Assembly: GCA_027946555.1 (NCBI GenBank)
Contig: JAPEVC010000005.1
Coordinates: forward strand, 62,001-126,000
Origin: Gnomoniopsis sp. IMI 355080
Taxonomy: Eukaryota > Ascomycota > Sordariomycetes > Diaporthales > Gnomoniaceae
Direction: 5' to 3'
DNA: 64,000 nt
Position 1 is the first letter of the stretch; every line of letters begins with the position of its first letter. Of this stretch, positions 43,861-56,577 are shown one piece after another. The position numbers were made by a program, and so were the translations under genes. The notes below the pieces were generated by a model. It worked only from the letters and a program-made list of their open reading frames with translations. It made no database searches and had not been told where the DNA came from.

Positions 43861-46463
43861 ATGGCTGCATTGGGCGACGACCTCTTGTCGACGGTCAACA
43901 AGTTGCAAGACCTTGTCTTCAACACCATCGGCAATGACTCGCTTGATCTTCCGCAAATTGTATGCACGAGCATCTGCACCCCTCTCCGTTTCACTCAGTG
44001 CTGATGAAGCTATGCGCAGGTTGTGGTTGGCTCCCAATCCGCCGGCAAGTCCTCCGTCCTCGAGAATATCGTCGGTCGAGATTTCCTCCCCCGTGGCAGC
44101 GGCGTCGTCACTCGTCGGCCCCTGATCCTCCAGCTTATCAACGTCCCCGACGAGGAAGCCGAAGCTGCTGCCAGTACCCATTCCTCAAATTGGAACGCGA
44201 ATGTCGCGCGACCCGGAGAGTGGGCCGAGTTCAACCATATCCCCAACCGCCGCTTCACCGATTTTGGCGATGTCAAGCGCGAAATTGAAAATGAGACGGC
44301 TCGCGTCGCTGGTAACAACAAGGGCATCACGCGTCAACCTATTAACCTCAAGATTTACTCGCCTCATGTCTTGAATCTCACGCTCGTCGACCTCCCCGGT
44401 CTGACAAAGGTAGGCAGTACAACCAGTCTCTTGTCTTCACGTACGGCTCCAAGCTAATAAACCGCTCTCAGGTGCCTATCGGAGATCAACCCCCAGACAT
44501 TGAGAAGCAGACTCGTAATTTGATATCCGAGTTCATCGCTAAGCCGAACAGTATCATTCTTGCCGTGTCCCCCGCGAACGTCGATATTGTCAACTCGGAA
44601 GCTTTGAAGCTGGCCCGCTACGTGGACCCCCTGGGTCGGAGGACCATCGGTGTTTTGACCAAGGTGGATCTCATGGACCATGGTACCAATGCTCTGGATA
44701 TTCTTTCAGGACGTGTATACCCCTTGAAGCTGGGCTGGATCGGCGTCGTGAACCGTTCACAGCAGGATATACAGGGCAACAAGCCCATGGAAGAGGCGCT
44801 CAAGGATGAGGAGAACTTCTTCAAGCTCCACCCGGCTTATCGGAGCATTGCCATGAAATGTGGCACGCGGTTCCTGGCCAAGACTTTGAACACAACTTTG
44901 ATGGCACACATCAGGGACCGCCTGCCCGACATAAAGGCACGCCTCAACACCTTGATGGGTCAAACCCAGCAGGAATTGGCCAGCTACGGCAATATGCAGT
45001 TCAGTGGCCGGGAGCACCGAGGCTCCCTCATTCTCCAGCTCATGACACGCTTCGCCTCCTCTTTTATCTCTTCCATCGATGGTACTTCAATGGAGATATC
45101 CACAAAAGAATTGTGCGGTGGTGCGCGGATCTACTATATTTTCAACTCGGTCTTTGGGAACTCTCTTGAGACCATCGACCCCACATCAAACCTCACTGCT
45201 CTCGATATCCGGACTGCTATCAGAAACTCGACCGGACCACGGCCCAGTCTATTCGTTCCAGAAATGGCTTTTGACCTTTTGGTGAAACCTCAGATCAAAA
45301 TGCTTGAGATCCCTAGTCAACGTTGTGTTGAGCTAGTGTACGAGGAGCTGATTAAAATTTGTCACACCTGCGGGAATATAGAACTTTCGCGCTTCCCACG
45401 GCTGCAGGCGAAGCTGATTGAGGTTGTGTCGGATCTGTTGCGGGAACGCTTGGGGCCAGCATCCAGCTATGTGGAGTCCTTGATTTCGATACAGCGTGCT
45501 TACATTAACACAAACCACCCGAACTTCCTCGGTGCTGCGGCAGCCATGAGCAACGTTGTGGGCGCAAAGCAGGAAAGGGAACGAAAACGTCTCATACAAG
45601 AGGAGCGCGAGCGTAGAGAGCGCAGGCGTCTAAAGGAGATTGGAACTAATGGTACGGAGGAGGCCGAGGAAGATGAAGTCACCACTGTGACTGAAAAGGC
45701 GGAGCATCTCTCCATCCGCAAGACGCAAGACAAGGGCGCACGTAGCATGTCGCCAGCAGTGAGGCACAACGGCACTAGCAGCGGCATTACGGCGGCATTG
45801 AATGGGGCGCGTTCAAGCTCACCCATGAGGCATAACACAGGGGTTCCAGGGGCTGCGAAGGACACATTCCTAAACTACTTCTTTGGCAAGGACGGCGCCC
45901 CACCAGCTATGCCATCCCATGCGAATAACCCCAACGTTGGCCGGCACGCAAGCCAGGGCTCTGAGCCGTCATTCGCCCAGAGCATGAGGCAGCCAGAGTC
46001 CGCTCTGCGCTCCCCCATCCAGGCTGCTCACCCTGTAGCTGATGACTTTATGTTTGGCGCGACGCCGCGCGGCGCCGACTTTGTGGGTTTCCCCAGTGCT
46101 TCCACTCCCAGTGTGTCATCCCTCGTTGCTGACCAGGGCTTGTCTCCTCAGGGTGCGACCGGCGAGCCGGCCATGACGGATCGCGAGCAGATGGAGACGG
46201 AACTGATTCGCGCACTGATCTCGTCCTACTTCAACATCGTGCGCGAGTCCATCGCCGATCAGGTGCCTAAAGCCATCATGCACCTGCTCGTCAATCACTG
46301 CCGTGATGAAGTTCAGAATAGGCTTGTGAGCGAGCTGTACCGTGAGGCCTTATTCGAAGAGCTGCTCTACGAGGACGACGGCGTAAAGAAGGAGCGCGAG
46401 AAGTGCGAGAAGCTGCTGCAGACGTACAAAGAGGCCGCCAAGATCATTGGCGAGGTGGTATAG
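43861..46463 (+). CDS. DNM1: Dynamin-related GTPase Dnm1 (mitochondrial and peroxisomal fission)
   Basis: Three exons, 43861-43959, 44020-44409 and 44472-46463; 826 residues. The start MAALGDDLLSTVNKLQDLVF is typical of Dnm1 rather than Vps1. GTPase motifs: P-loop GSQSAGKSS (about 37-45), switch I region SGVVTRRP, G3 DLPG in LTLVDLPGLTK, and G4 TKVD in GVLTKVDLMDHGTNALD. The middle domain includes SIDGTSMEISTKELCGGARI and STGPRPSLFVPEMAFDLLVK. The variable insert (about 575-710) is disordered but contains the Dnm1 element FLNYFFGKDG. The GTPase effector domain closes the protein: ELIRALISSYFNIVRESIADQVPKA. It would assemble on mitochondria through Fis1-type adaptors and divide them. It is longer than yeast Dnm1 because of the insert. 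Confidence 0.95.
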
Positions 46464-47281
46464 AGTGCCCAGCTTGACACGGGTTCCCAAAAGAACCGAG
46501 TGTGATGAGCGTATAGTTCGGGAGGATTCGCGCGGAACACAAGACAGACAGAGATGTTTTCTGCTGCTTGCTGCTCGTGACGATAAGATGATAGATGACC
46601 GTGAACTGAACAGGGTGCCGAGCCTAAAGCTCACCTAGATCTTGGACGAATGGATTGGACGAATATAAAAAGGGGATAGGCTGAGGCCGGGAAAACGAGG
46701 AGGGCGAGGGGCGGGCGGGTTTTGGTTTTATTGTTGGGCTAGGCTGTACGATCATGTACCTTACTCCCCATCATCGACACTCCGCCACCGATCTCAATGG
46801 ATCAGATTACGCCACTTGATAACGAAAGAAGCCTCTACACAGACAATACACCGCTGTCTTTTACAAAGCAAATTATGACCACTCCACCTCTTCTGTTCAA
46901 TGACAAGTAGAGTGTACCTGACTCTTTGGATGTAATGTTACAGCTATGTCCACGATACAAGGGCTGCTTCAGTAAGAAGTGAATATCGGACACCACCAGA
47001 ATTATTGCACCTTCCTTAAAAAGCACCGCATTAAATTTCACGGGAGTCTTGGAAATATGGCGGTAACAAGATAGTACCCTGGTCTATGCTGGTAGGCCTC
47101 GGTCACACCCATCAAGACGGGTGTCCAAGCATACAGTCGAACATTCATCTTGAATTGGCCTAAAGTGGGGCATCCACCCCACCGGCACCAGCCATCTCCC
47201 GCAGGAAATCAACGCTTGTTGGACCTTCTCCCTGCGTTAGCAGTCGGTCGCTTTTGAGCTCGTTGTCCTATAGGAGCCTTT
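46464..47281. other. Convergent spacer, DNM1 / giant F-box protein
   Basis: These 818 bases lie between two stop codons and are AT-richer than their surroundings. They should hold both 3' UTRs. No gene is supported. Confidence 0.45.
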
Positions 47282-50200
47282 TTAACGATAGCTTGGCCTT
47301 GAAGGGGCCACAGGTACATTTGACGGTCCATTAGGATACCGCGGGTCGTACTCCTCATCTTCGTAGTACGCCACCTCCGCGCTTGACGGGGGAGGAGGCT
47401 CGTTGCGCCGCGGATGCGTATTGAAGGGATACCGTGGGTCGTACACATCAGCCCCGGCCTGCGATGCTAGCTGCACTGGCGGCGGAGCTTGTGGTGCACG
47501 CGAGTATGCTCTCTCATAGGGCGGATGATATGGCTCACCCACTACTGGTCGGGGTGGTGGTTGGTCTCGACGGTACGATGGCGGCAGAGGTGGCAAAGGC
47601 TCACCACGATCATAGGGCGCAGGCATAGGGGGCGGGGCTTCGCGATAATAGCGCCCAGCCTCAGAATTTGGAATTCGACGTAGCGGCCGTTCCTCGATGT
47701 ATATCGTGCCATCTGGATTGCGATACTCGATGATCTCATATTCAATCAGCTCCGGAGGCGGCGCTGGCGCTCCATAGCCGCGACTTGGGTACTCATCGCG
47801 GGGAGGCTCACGCTCGTAGCGAACATCGTCCACAGGAATCGGTGGTCTGGGCTGGTAGACCGGCTCGTCCGCTGCTTGACGCCTTGGGCTTCTCTGACGA
47901 TATTGCCCAGCCCGAGGCGAACGCCCGAATTCTTGGTGGTCTTGAGATTGTGATCTCAGATGTGAAACGTTGGGAAGAGGTGGCCCGTATCGATCATACG
48001 GATTGGGTGACCGTTGCCACTCCTGGCGAGTTGGCTCGTCCCTAGTTCCATCCACGTATGAGACATTCGCCAACTGGTGACCACGATAGGCGGCGTCGGG
48101 TTGAGGAAGTGCGACAGGTTCAACTTGTGATTCTCGTACACTCAAAGGGCTCGCGCCTTCGTCCCTGCGTGGAGAATTCCTTGGCGGTCGTGATTGGAAG
48201 CGGTGATTCTGTTTCGGAGTGTTTGACTTCGAGTGCGGCTTCGAATTACCGGTCTTGTTTGTCTTGCCTTGTTTTTCAGGCTGTGGTCCCTCCGGAACAA
48301 CAGATTTACTGGCAGCGGCCGCTCTGTCGGCAGCCCACATCGCACGAATCACATCAGCCTCGCGCTCCGCTTCCTCTTCCGCCATTTTCTCCTCTTCTTC
48401 AGTCCGCTTACGTGCCTCCTCATCGATGCTATCCCGGTTTGCTCCTTTCTTTTTGTTCTTTTTGAAGCGTTGACGATGGCCTTGGGACGACTTGTTTCCA
48501 TCATCATCGGCGCTATTCAACGCCACACTATGTGGAGCGGGCTCTGCAGCAGGATAAGCACCCGCTGGTGGTATTGGATTTGTGCTTGCAGTGAGCTGCT
48601 CTGCGTGGCTGTACGAGAACGGCGGCTCCTGAGGATATTGGGCAGCCACCCCGACCGTGGATGAGTACTGGCTTGTACCACTAATTTGAATTGGGCCATT
48701 CGGCTGAGCCTGTCCATAGTATGGTGCAGAATTTTCAACAGGTAGGTCTTGATAACCTTGGTAAAGGTTGTTCCCATCGTGCCACGCCGCAGCTCTCTCC
48801 GCCCCAGGCTGAGGAACGTTTGAGGCTTCGAGGAGGTGAGGGACAGCCTCATTGACCAGATGAAACTTGTGCCCGTCCATACCGATAGCTGCACGGAGAT
48901 GAGTTACGGCAGCAGGATCTGGCAGCAACACCATGTCGACCGTCCACTCTGGCTGTTGTCCATACTGGCCCATCTGAATAAATGGCTCAAGGTGTTTGGA
49001 TTGGAAGTGTGCCGTTAACTGGGGTAAAGACCACGACTTTCGTTCCTCCTCTGAAGCAACATACCCTCCGATGCCTTGATGACAAACCCGACAGACCAAG
49101 CCGTTCACATTCCGGACCGGTCGCATATCTTTGTGGTTTGACAGACCGTCAATGAATGTCGAAAGTGGAAGGGGAACATGAAATTTGGCGTGGAACCGTT
49201 TGGCAAGATGGTACACAACAACTTGGACCCTCACAATGGACAGAGTGTCCTTCATGTTGGCCGTCGAATTCCAGAGGTCTCGAGCCATGTGCGCCATATC
49301 CTCAAGCTGGACCGAGTACTGTGCAGAAAAGGGAGATGGCTGCATGTGCTGGTACCCGCCTTGGCCATTGCTTTGATATGCACCATAGTTGTAATTGTAC
49401 AGTCCGCTTGGGGCGGGTTGAGAAGGTCCGGTATAGCTTGTTTGCTGGGTCTGAGCGGGTGGATGCGGGGGGAAAGAATCTGCAGGAGGGTATGGAGGTG
49501 CACCATATCCTTGAGGCGGAACGTATCCACCAGTCGCCGTTGGGTAAGGAGCATGAGATCCAGAAGGATGTGTCTCACCCCAGGAAGGCGGCCCATAACT
49601 TTGCGCAGGGCCACCAAGAGCAGGTTGGTATATTTGCGGTGGACCCGCTTGTTTTGGGTTGAATCCAGAGGAAACTGGCGGAGTCTGGTACAGGTTCTTC
49701 GCTGATTTTGACTCGGATGTAAAGGGAGGATGTTCGGGCCATTCCGCCCTCCAGTGGACGACCACGTTGCCGATGCTCAGGGCCGTAGTATGTTTGGCAG
49801 CGTAGTGTTGGATGACGCCTTCAAAACCATAGGACCGGACAGTAACGTCGCAGCCGTTGCACATGAAGATCTCTTTCCGATATCGTTCAGTCAGCGGCTT
49901 GATCTTCACGTCGAAAATCCACTTCATATTTTCGAGGGTCAATTTCTGAGTGAAAGGGCCTTGTGGGGGGTCGACAGTGGGCGCCTTCCCTGCTGCGCGC
50001 GCTGCTGCTGCGTCTTTGGCAACCTCTGCGTAGAAACGTTTTCGAATGTACGTTAGAGCCTCGACGGCAAATTTCGCACAATTATCTCGTCCAACCTTGT
50101 CGCCATCCTCCCAGCCATCTCGGATGATCTCATCGGCATAACCAGCGATGCGAGCGCGGACAGGTGCTTGCGCCTCATCCCATCCACAGTCTTCCACGCT

Positions 50201-51931
50201 ACTTTGGTCACGAGTGTCTGGCTTTGTAGCCTTCACACTTCGCCTTTCTTCGAGCTCCAGTTTGGCTCGAGCAACGCTTTCCTTCTCCCTCTGTTCGGCA
50301 TCCGCTCTCTGAGCAAGGAGCCGCGGTTTCAGCACTTCCCAACCTTGGTCATCCATAGGGGTGATGATCTGTAGAGCGGCTTGGAAAGAGGGGATATGTG
50401 CTAGGACATGTGCTGGCAGCGGCGGATCGAGTGCAAAGGCTCGTCGTTCGATCTCAGCTTTCCTAACGGATTTCAACTCTGCAACTTCTTCTTTAGTCCT
50501 CTCATGGCGCCCCGAGACGTAGGACACAGTGCCGCTTGACGAACGCCGAAAAGAGACGGCGGTAGAGTCGTTGTGCTGGCTTGAACCCACAGAAAGGGCA
50601 GGTGGCGGGCTGCCGTTGTTTGTAGTACTGATACCAGGAATACGACCAGCATGGGATGCTATCCCTGCCAAAGAAGTTGTGGTGCCGCCGTGATTGTAAG
50701 TTGTCGGCGATTGGTGGCCAGGGTACAAAACTGTCCTCATCTGCCTCAGACCATCGTTGACTGTCGCCCACTTTTCCCACCTAGCGGCATCGTTCCGCCG
50801 CTCGGCACCTCTACCGTTCAAGCCCTTCAACCATTCCTCGACTGTTGCAGTGCCCATAGCCTTGGTACTCACAAACTCCCGTTCCAGATCTTCCACGTGT
50901 GCAGACCAGTAGAGCTTTGTCAGTTGACCAATAGCAGGGTTTTGACCTCGTTCTACAGTCGCTGGGGATATTGCGTGCAACTCCCGAGTGACGAAGACAA
51001 ATGGCAACGCGGCTGTCAGAGTGGTAGGGATGGATGATGACACTAAGATATCGATTTCCTAACATCGAGTTAGACTCGGCACGCAATTTTGTTCCTGGCA
51101 CGCGCAACAAACCTTGGTCGATTTGCTCAGGAGACAAAGTCCACAGGAGCGGGTGGCAAAAGGCCATATGATGGCAACGCCATCTTTACCTGGGCCAGAC
51201 TGCCACGGATCTATGGAGTCTTCTTGTTCAGACATGCTTGAGCCACAGTGCTGACATGAAGAGGAACAAGAGAGCTGCCACATATATAACTCCGTCTTGT
51301 CCTGCAGCGGGCTTGGCATGCTAGGCCAGAAGCGTCGCCTTGATAATTGCCAGATGGAGTTGGGTTTCAAGATTGTGACAGCAGTCCTGAATAGAGAAGG
51401 CTGCTTCCCATGTACCGTGGATGAGGGGTTCAAGCACATATTGAACAGCCGATTGACACGGAGCAGTCTTCCCAGAGTTCTGGGTGGACAGAAAGTGAAT
51501 ATGTGCTGCCAGACCCCAGCAGGCAGCTGGGACCGATCACTCGAGGAATTGTCATCGCCTTGATGCTCTTCCATGAACTCTGCCAATTTCACCTTCTTTA
51601 CCGATTCAAGGGCATTGCGCCCGTGGTCGTTGTCTGACGCGTTATCCGGGGATTTGCGCTTCCTTGTCAAATCCTCTGCAGGTTTTTGGACAATGTTGTG
51701 TGGTGCCTCACCAACTGCATTAAGTTGCGCGACCTGCGATTGAGGAGAAAAGGCATCCACATCGTCCTCGTCGTCTGTCTCGGTGGTCATAGGGACATCT
51801 GAGGCGGAGTCATCGCCGTCATGGCCATTGACGGGTGAATCGCTGTCATCCAATGGAACAAAGTCAGCGGCAGACGCGGTCGGGTCAACAGTGGTCACTT
51901 CCACTGCTTCCGCGTCCAGTCCATCTGCCAT
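47282..51931 (-). CDS. Large F-box-like protein with C2H2-type fingers and disordered tail
   Basis: Two exons, 51931-51113 and 51058-47282, 1531 residues. The 54-nt intron (gtttgt..atgttag) joins SKSTK to EIDILVSSSIPTT. An acidic N-terminus precedes an F-box-like segment LPAGVWQHIFTFCPPRTLGR then LLRVNRLFNMCL (about 146-180). Near residues 205-265 are paired cysteines (CSSSCQHCGSS) and CGLCLLSKSTK, suggesting a zinc-binding unit. Further on, MCNGCDVTVRSYGFEGVIQH with AAKH, and LVCRVCHQGIGG with LTAHFQSKH, look like two diverged C2H2 fingers. The last 450 residues are lysine/glutamate-rich, then Pro/Tyr/Arg-rich (RPPIPVDDVRYEREPP). The architecture suggests an SCF-type adaptor or nuclear scaffold; the role is unknown. 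The ATG at 51931 is the first in frame. Confidence 0.8.
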
Positions 51932-52822
51932 TGTGTCGGGAGAGAAACTGTAGAAATGCTCCAAGAAAACACAGAAAAGAGAAGGGAGGTTCCCGTAAGG
52001 CTGTCAACAACAGCTCATCAGGGAACACGGACAGGAAAACAAGACAAACAATTCAGCAACACTTGTGGGCACTGAATCAATGGAGGGTATATGTATTGGT
52101 AAGGTTGGATGAAGTCGACAACGACTGAGATCGTTGGAATGGGCTAAAGTGGCTTCGTAAGGACACAGAGGGTTCTTCGCAAACCGCAATGACTTTGAAG
52201 CGCTCCCAATGACCACCCCAAATGACCTAAGGAAGTATTATCAGGCTATTTGCGTTGTCGGGACATGCGTGGCCCGTAGAACATTGGAAATTCGAAGGTG
52301 GACTGTCGATTGCGACTGAGGCTATTCGCGATCGCGCGGCGCGCAGTAGGGTCCCAAATGGCCATGGGCTGTCGATATCATTTCATGACAAGTTGAGTAA
52401 GATCGCTTCTGATGCTAGATTCCAGGTCGCGATGAGTCCCTTGAGCTAGGGCTGTCCAGAGAGCAAATTAGAATGCCGTTTCTCGTCGTTGATGGGTGGA
52501 AGCATTGACGAGGGAACTCGCCTTGCAGGTAGCTCTGGAACTGGACGTGGGTCGATAGGTAAGCTAAGAGCAAACTCCCGAGGTCCCCATCAGCCTATCG
52601 GCACCCCGTGATTTTCCGGCCCGTGGTACTGATACCTGCAGGTCCCGGACTTACACATACAGTATAGGCTCACACCAGCCTGGATTTCAACATGGTGTTT
52701 GTTTTGAGAAACGTCCAAGGCTCGTACTGAGGCACTGATACGTTCAATTCGTGAGGTAGGAACACAAGCAATGGACTGAAATCTAGTGCAGGTGATTCAC
52801 CCCTACGAACAGCATAACGCAA
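51932..52822. other. Intergenic region
   Basis: These 891 bases hold the promoter of the giant F-box gene and the 3' UTR of the FMN oxidase gene. No domain-bearing ORF or repeat was seen. Confidence 0.45.
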
Positions 52823-54124
52823 TCATAATGAGGCCTTCACATCGCCCCCATATCCGACCCTCCTCAGCATGCTTCTGTTCAGCTCGCCAATGCTTTTCAC
52901 ACAAGATAAGCCCATGGACTGATCAAGGTCGGCCAGAAGTCCAGCTAGCACATGTTTCGCGCCTTCCCTGCCCTTGATGCCGAGTCCATACATTACGGGT
53001 CTCCCAACGAGCACCCCTTTAGCACCAAGACACAGCGCCTTCATAATATCGGCTCCTGTCCGGGTTCCAGAATCAAACAACACCGTCATTTGGCTCCCGA
53101 CCGCATCAACAATCTCCGGAAGCATCTCGAGCGATGATACGGCTCCGTCCAGCTGCCGCCCGCCGTGATTGGATACAATGATCCCGTCCATTCCGCATTG
53201 CAATGCCATCCTCGCGTCGTCTACGCTGAGAATCCCTTTCAGCACAATCGGGCCATCCCAGTAGTTTCTCAGCGTCTCCAAATCCCCCCAGCAATGCGCA
53301 TTGCCCGAGAAGCATTCGCTGATAAATTTTTGCGCCGCAAGAAAGGGGTTTTCCTCTGGTGTCTCCCCATCGTTGGCCTCCGCAAACTTCCGTCGAAATA
53401 CGGGATCGCTGAAGCCAATTTGTGTGCCTTGTCCCTTGATAAAGGGCAGGAACCCACCATCTAGATCATGTGGTCTCCATGACATGGTGAATGTGTCCAG
53501 CGTCACCAGCAGCACTGTGTACCCGTTTTGTTTCGCCCGGCTGAGAATCGACGCTGTAAATTCATTATCCAGTGGCCAATATAGCTGGAACCATCGCGGC
53601 GCGCCAGCGCCTGAAGCCTCTGCCACTTCCTCGATGGTGCTTGTGCTCGCCGTGCTGAGCGTGAATGGCACGCCCAGTTCACTGCATACAGAGGCTACGC
53701 CAACCTCGCGGTCTTCGTGATATGCGCCCATGACGCCCACTGGTGCCATAATCACAGGGCTTGCTGTTGAATGTTAGCTTTGAGTCACTTCCCCGTGTTG
53801 GAAAGTGAGTATGCGCTGACAGTATGTTTTACCAAAGAGTTGTACTCTCAGATCTCGCGGAATAGTCGGCCTCAAGAATCGAGGGATTAGTTTCCACTGT
53901 CGGAAAGCCAGTCGATTTGCATCCATTGTGGCTCCTTCACCAGCCCCTCCGTAGATGTAATTGAAGGGACCAGGGGCCATGGCCTTCCTCGCCTGCTCTT
54001 CGAGCCTATTTGGATTCGTCGTAACCACTGGGGGCTCTTCCAGCAGGGCTCCATTCTTGTATAGCTCTATCTGGTACTGCCCATATGGAGGCGGTACCTC
54101 GTCGCTGCCGTCCGAATCCGACAT
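52823..54124 (-). CDS. FMN-dependent alpha-hydroxy-acid oxidase (lactate 2-monooxygenase-like)
   Basis: Two exons, 54124-53821 and 53763-52823, 414 residues. The 57-nt intron (gtcagc..caacag) joins FGKTY to SSPVIMAPVG. The TIM-barrel signatures are present: NYIYGGAGEGATMDANRLAF at the N-terminus, PVIMAPVGVMGAYH (FMN phosphate side), PRWFQLYWP, TLDTFTMSWRPHDLD, and the active-site motif VSNHGGRQLDGA with the catalytic histidine and arginine, then FDSGTRTGADIMKAL and LVGRPVMYGL. The family oxidises 2-hydroxy acids with FMN. The long segment after SWRPHDLDGGF and the GAGEGATM start favour the lactate 2-monooxygenase-like branch over glycolate oxidase, but the substrate cannot be read from sequence. 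No cytochrome b2 domain and no targeting peptide are present; the C-terminus (KASL) could be a weak peroxisomal signal. Confidence 0.9.
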
Positions 54125-55051
54125 CTCTGTAAGTAGGATATTTTTAACCAATTAACCTCGCGCTGAGAAAAGCTTCGCGAGATAGGGGAGATGGACTGGG
54201 GTGTCTTGGAGTCGGTAGTCGTGGGGTCATCCTGCACGATCCCCAATTAAGTTTATAGGTTATACAAAGGTCAGACCGATCCCTTACCTCGGCAGCTCTG
54301 CAGGCGGCCTAGGACTGGTCTGGACGGTGTCCAGATCCCGCCTACCTATTTCCGGTAGTTTTAGGCAAACTAATCTAGGAATATCTTGCTCTGGGATATA
54401 CCAATTGGGGATCATTTGCTCTGAAACAATCTTCAGTAGGACTTTCACCAGTGGGATAGGCTCGAAGTCGGAGACTATCGAGTGTTATACAGGTGGGTAC
54501 TGTGGTTGACAGTTTAAGAACCTAGGTATGCTTCATCAAGGTAACTTGCAGGAATGCGCTAGTAGAGGGCTTCCCTCGATAATCAGTACGCGACGCTCCA
54601 CGAATTTGCCTTGTACATCTGGCAGCAGGGTTTGTAGCAAGTGATCACTGTACCTAGTGGCTAACCTGACATGCCAACTTTGAGAGGCGCGAAACCTCAT
54701 TGCACTGTTTGTAGGAAGGGGAGAAGATGTCATTCATATCATTTCTTCCCTTGACTGAAGTTCCCCGGTGGGCACAATATCACCGAAGGCCATATAGTAT
54801 ACATGAAAGACCCTTCGTTGTTGACGTAGGGAAACACTACATTCGGGTCTGTACAGTGATCTTGTTTTACAGTTTTGATAACGCGTGGTAGGCGTCTTCG
54901 CCCTACACGCTGTAGATTTGTGTCTCGCGCGAGGTCTCGGCGAAATTCGCAGAAATCCTAGGTCTGAGATATACCACTCTTTGCCCATATCGCTTGTCCT
55001 GATCTGATCGACCGCCACGCCACTGCAGCCGAAGCACCCAGCTCGTCAGAT
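54125..55051. other. Intergenic region
   Basis: These 927 bases lie upstream of the FMN oxidase gene and downstream of the mL54 gene. The section 54290-54530 is AT-rich. No gene or repeat is supported. Confidence 0.45.
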
Positions 55052-55733
55052 TTACATAGATTTCAGGTAGTTGGACTCCTTGATCTTGGCCTTTCTCTCC
55101 TTGCGCATCGCCTTCCTCAACTCCTCCCGCTTCTGCAGCGCTGCTACGTTATCCTCGACTGTTCCATCGGGTGAACCTGGCAGGTTGATTGACTGGTGCT
55201 GTAGAGGGATCTTGGGCGCCAGCGCCTCCAGGTTGCCAGACGCCAGGAACTCGGCCTCGAGGGTGCGCTGTCGCTTGGCAGCTAAACGTCGCTGCTTCTT
55301 GGATTTGGCTGTGGGAAGGAACGCGAGGGTATCAGTAAGAGGCATGTCATAGCTACAACCCAGAGAAGACCAAGGTGTAGGGTTCCAACGTACAAAATTC
55401 ATCACCCGCGCCCGAGTCCTCGTCTCCACCAGCCTTCTTCTGCACGTCCAGGCACGACCACAGCCACTCCGGATACTCAGCGTCGGGCAGCGCCACAGGA
55501 TCTGTCTTGCCCTTGAAGTAGTTCAGCCCGTTCAGCACAGTTCCTGGTAGACATGTTGACCGCGCGGGGGTTTCTTCTGATGTCGCGTCGCTCGAGCTTG
55601 CTGGGGCGGCGGCGGCGGCAGCCGCTTGTCTGGGTGCTAATGTGGTCGAGAAGGTTCGTCTTATGGGCGCTTTCTGTATTATTGAACTTCGACCGAGGGC
55701 CGTCGCCCGTTGTATGCAATGCCTGCAGATCAT
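55052..55733 (-). CDS. MRPL37: Mitochondrial large-subunit ribosomal protein mL54
   Basis: Two exons, 55733-55394 and 55308-55052, 198 residues. The start MICRHCIQRATALGRSS with KAPIRRTFSTTLAPRQ is a clear mitochondrial presequence, followed by an alanine run. The family core is STCLPGTVLNGLNYFKG then DPVALPDAEYPEWLW, the mL54 (yeast Mrpl37) signature. The 85-nt intron joins DEF to SKSKKQRRLAAKRQRT. The C-terminus is lysine/arginine-rich (RKERKAKIKESNYLKSM), consistent with rRNA contact. mL54 sits in the mitoribosome large subunit. Some annotators might extend the frame upstream of the ATG, but the presequence supports this start. Confidence 0.92.
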
Positions 55734-56147
55734 GGTGATGTGGTTGTGAGTCGTTCGGTTGGTGACAAAAGTCGTGCGCTCGTTGAGGTTGAAGGGTCGC
55801 TGGAAAGCTAAAATTTCTCGGCCGGCAAACCTCCAGGCGCGCGCAGCCGACATCACAGGGCCTATTCCGGGAGTTGAGCCCACGTCGAACGACAGATATC
55901 ACATTTTCAGACACGACATTTCAAGTCTCGAAAACAAGATCCAAAATTGAAATGGATTGTTTGAGTTCGTCTAGTTTATTTACAGTATGGAAGTCTTGGC
56001 CCTCCCAGTTATGGATTTGACGCCATCGCCTTGCAGCTCTCCTCGCACTACATCTCTTTTCTGAGTGGCCCAATCCATAATGGCGCTCGCACAATTCAAC
56101 GAGCGAGTTTTTGAAGCCGATTCCAATATCTGCATCCATCAAGACTC
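55734..56147. other. Short tandem spacer
   Basis: These 414 bases lie between the stop codon of the complex I subunit gene and the mL54 start, both on the minus strand. They must include the mL54 promoter. Nothing else is seen. Confidence 0.4.
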
Positions 56148-56577
56148 TTACTCCGACTTCTTGATGTAGTTTTGTTGTTCAAATAGATATCCTCGAACCT
56201 TTGCCTTGCCGAGAATATCAAGGTATCGCTCTGTAGAGTCCTGTCAGCCATAGATTCACCAATAACACCTAATTGATGGCCACCTTCCCGGCGAGAGGCC
56301 TCTTCCTCGAGACGCTCTCCAAGACCGTCCGTTTGCCTCGACAAGACTGACCTCGTAGATGACCACACTTCTCCAGATGGTTGACGCCCTCCTTGTAGTA
56401 GCACTTGCTCAGCTCCTCCCGGACCAACCGGCCCATCATAACCTGCACCCATTGCTCCCTGATGATCGCATCCTGTGCTTGCTTCAATGCCTTGTTGTCA
56501 TCGTAGTCGACGCCGTCAAAGGTTGGGGCCACGGTCGGCTTCTTAGCCAGGAAAGCCGCAGATTCGGGGGTCGGCAT
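56148..56577 (-). CDS. NADH:ubiquinone oxidoreductase accessory subunit, NDUFB10/12-kDa type
   Basis: Two exons, 56577-56352 and 56230-56148, 102 residues. The start MPTPESAAFLAKKPTVAPTF is characteristic of the fungal 12-kDa complex I subunit. The body DAIIREQWVQVMMGRLVREE, then KCYYKEGVNHLEKCGHLR and, after the 121-nt intron (gtcagt..tctacag), ERYLDILGKAKVRGYLFEQQ matches the NDUFB10 family with its conserved cysteines in a C-x14-C spacing. The acceptor at 56231 was chosen over CAG ten bases upstream because it keeps the frame and the family LRERYLDIL stretch. The protein is an accessory subunit on the intermembrane-space side of the complex I membrane arm. It is divergent from the nucleolin-like gene. 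Confidence 0.9.

Noticed and set aside
43885..46463. Assignment of the dynamin as Vps1
   Set aside because: The N-terminus and the FLNYFFGKDG element in the insert fit Dnm1 better than Vps1.
54290..55020. Possible gene or element in the FMN oxidase upstream region
   Set aside because: Only short ORFs without family features and no repeat structure.
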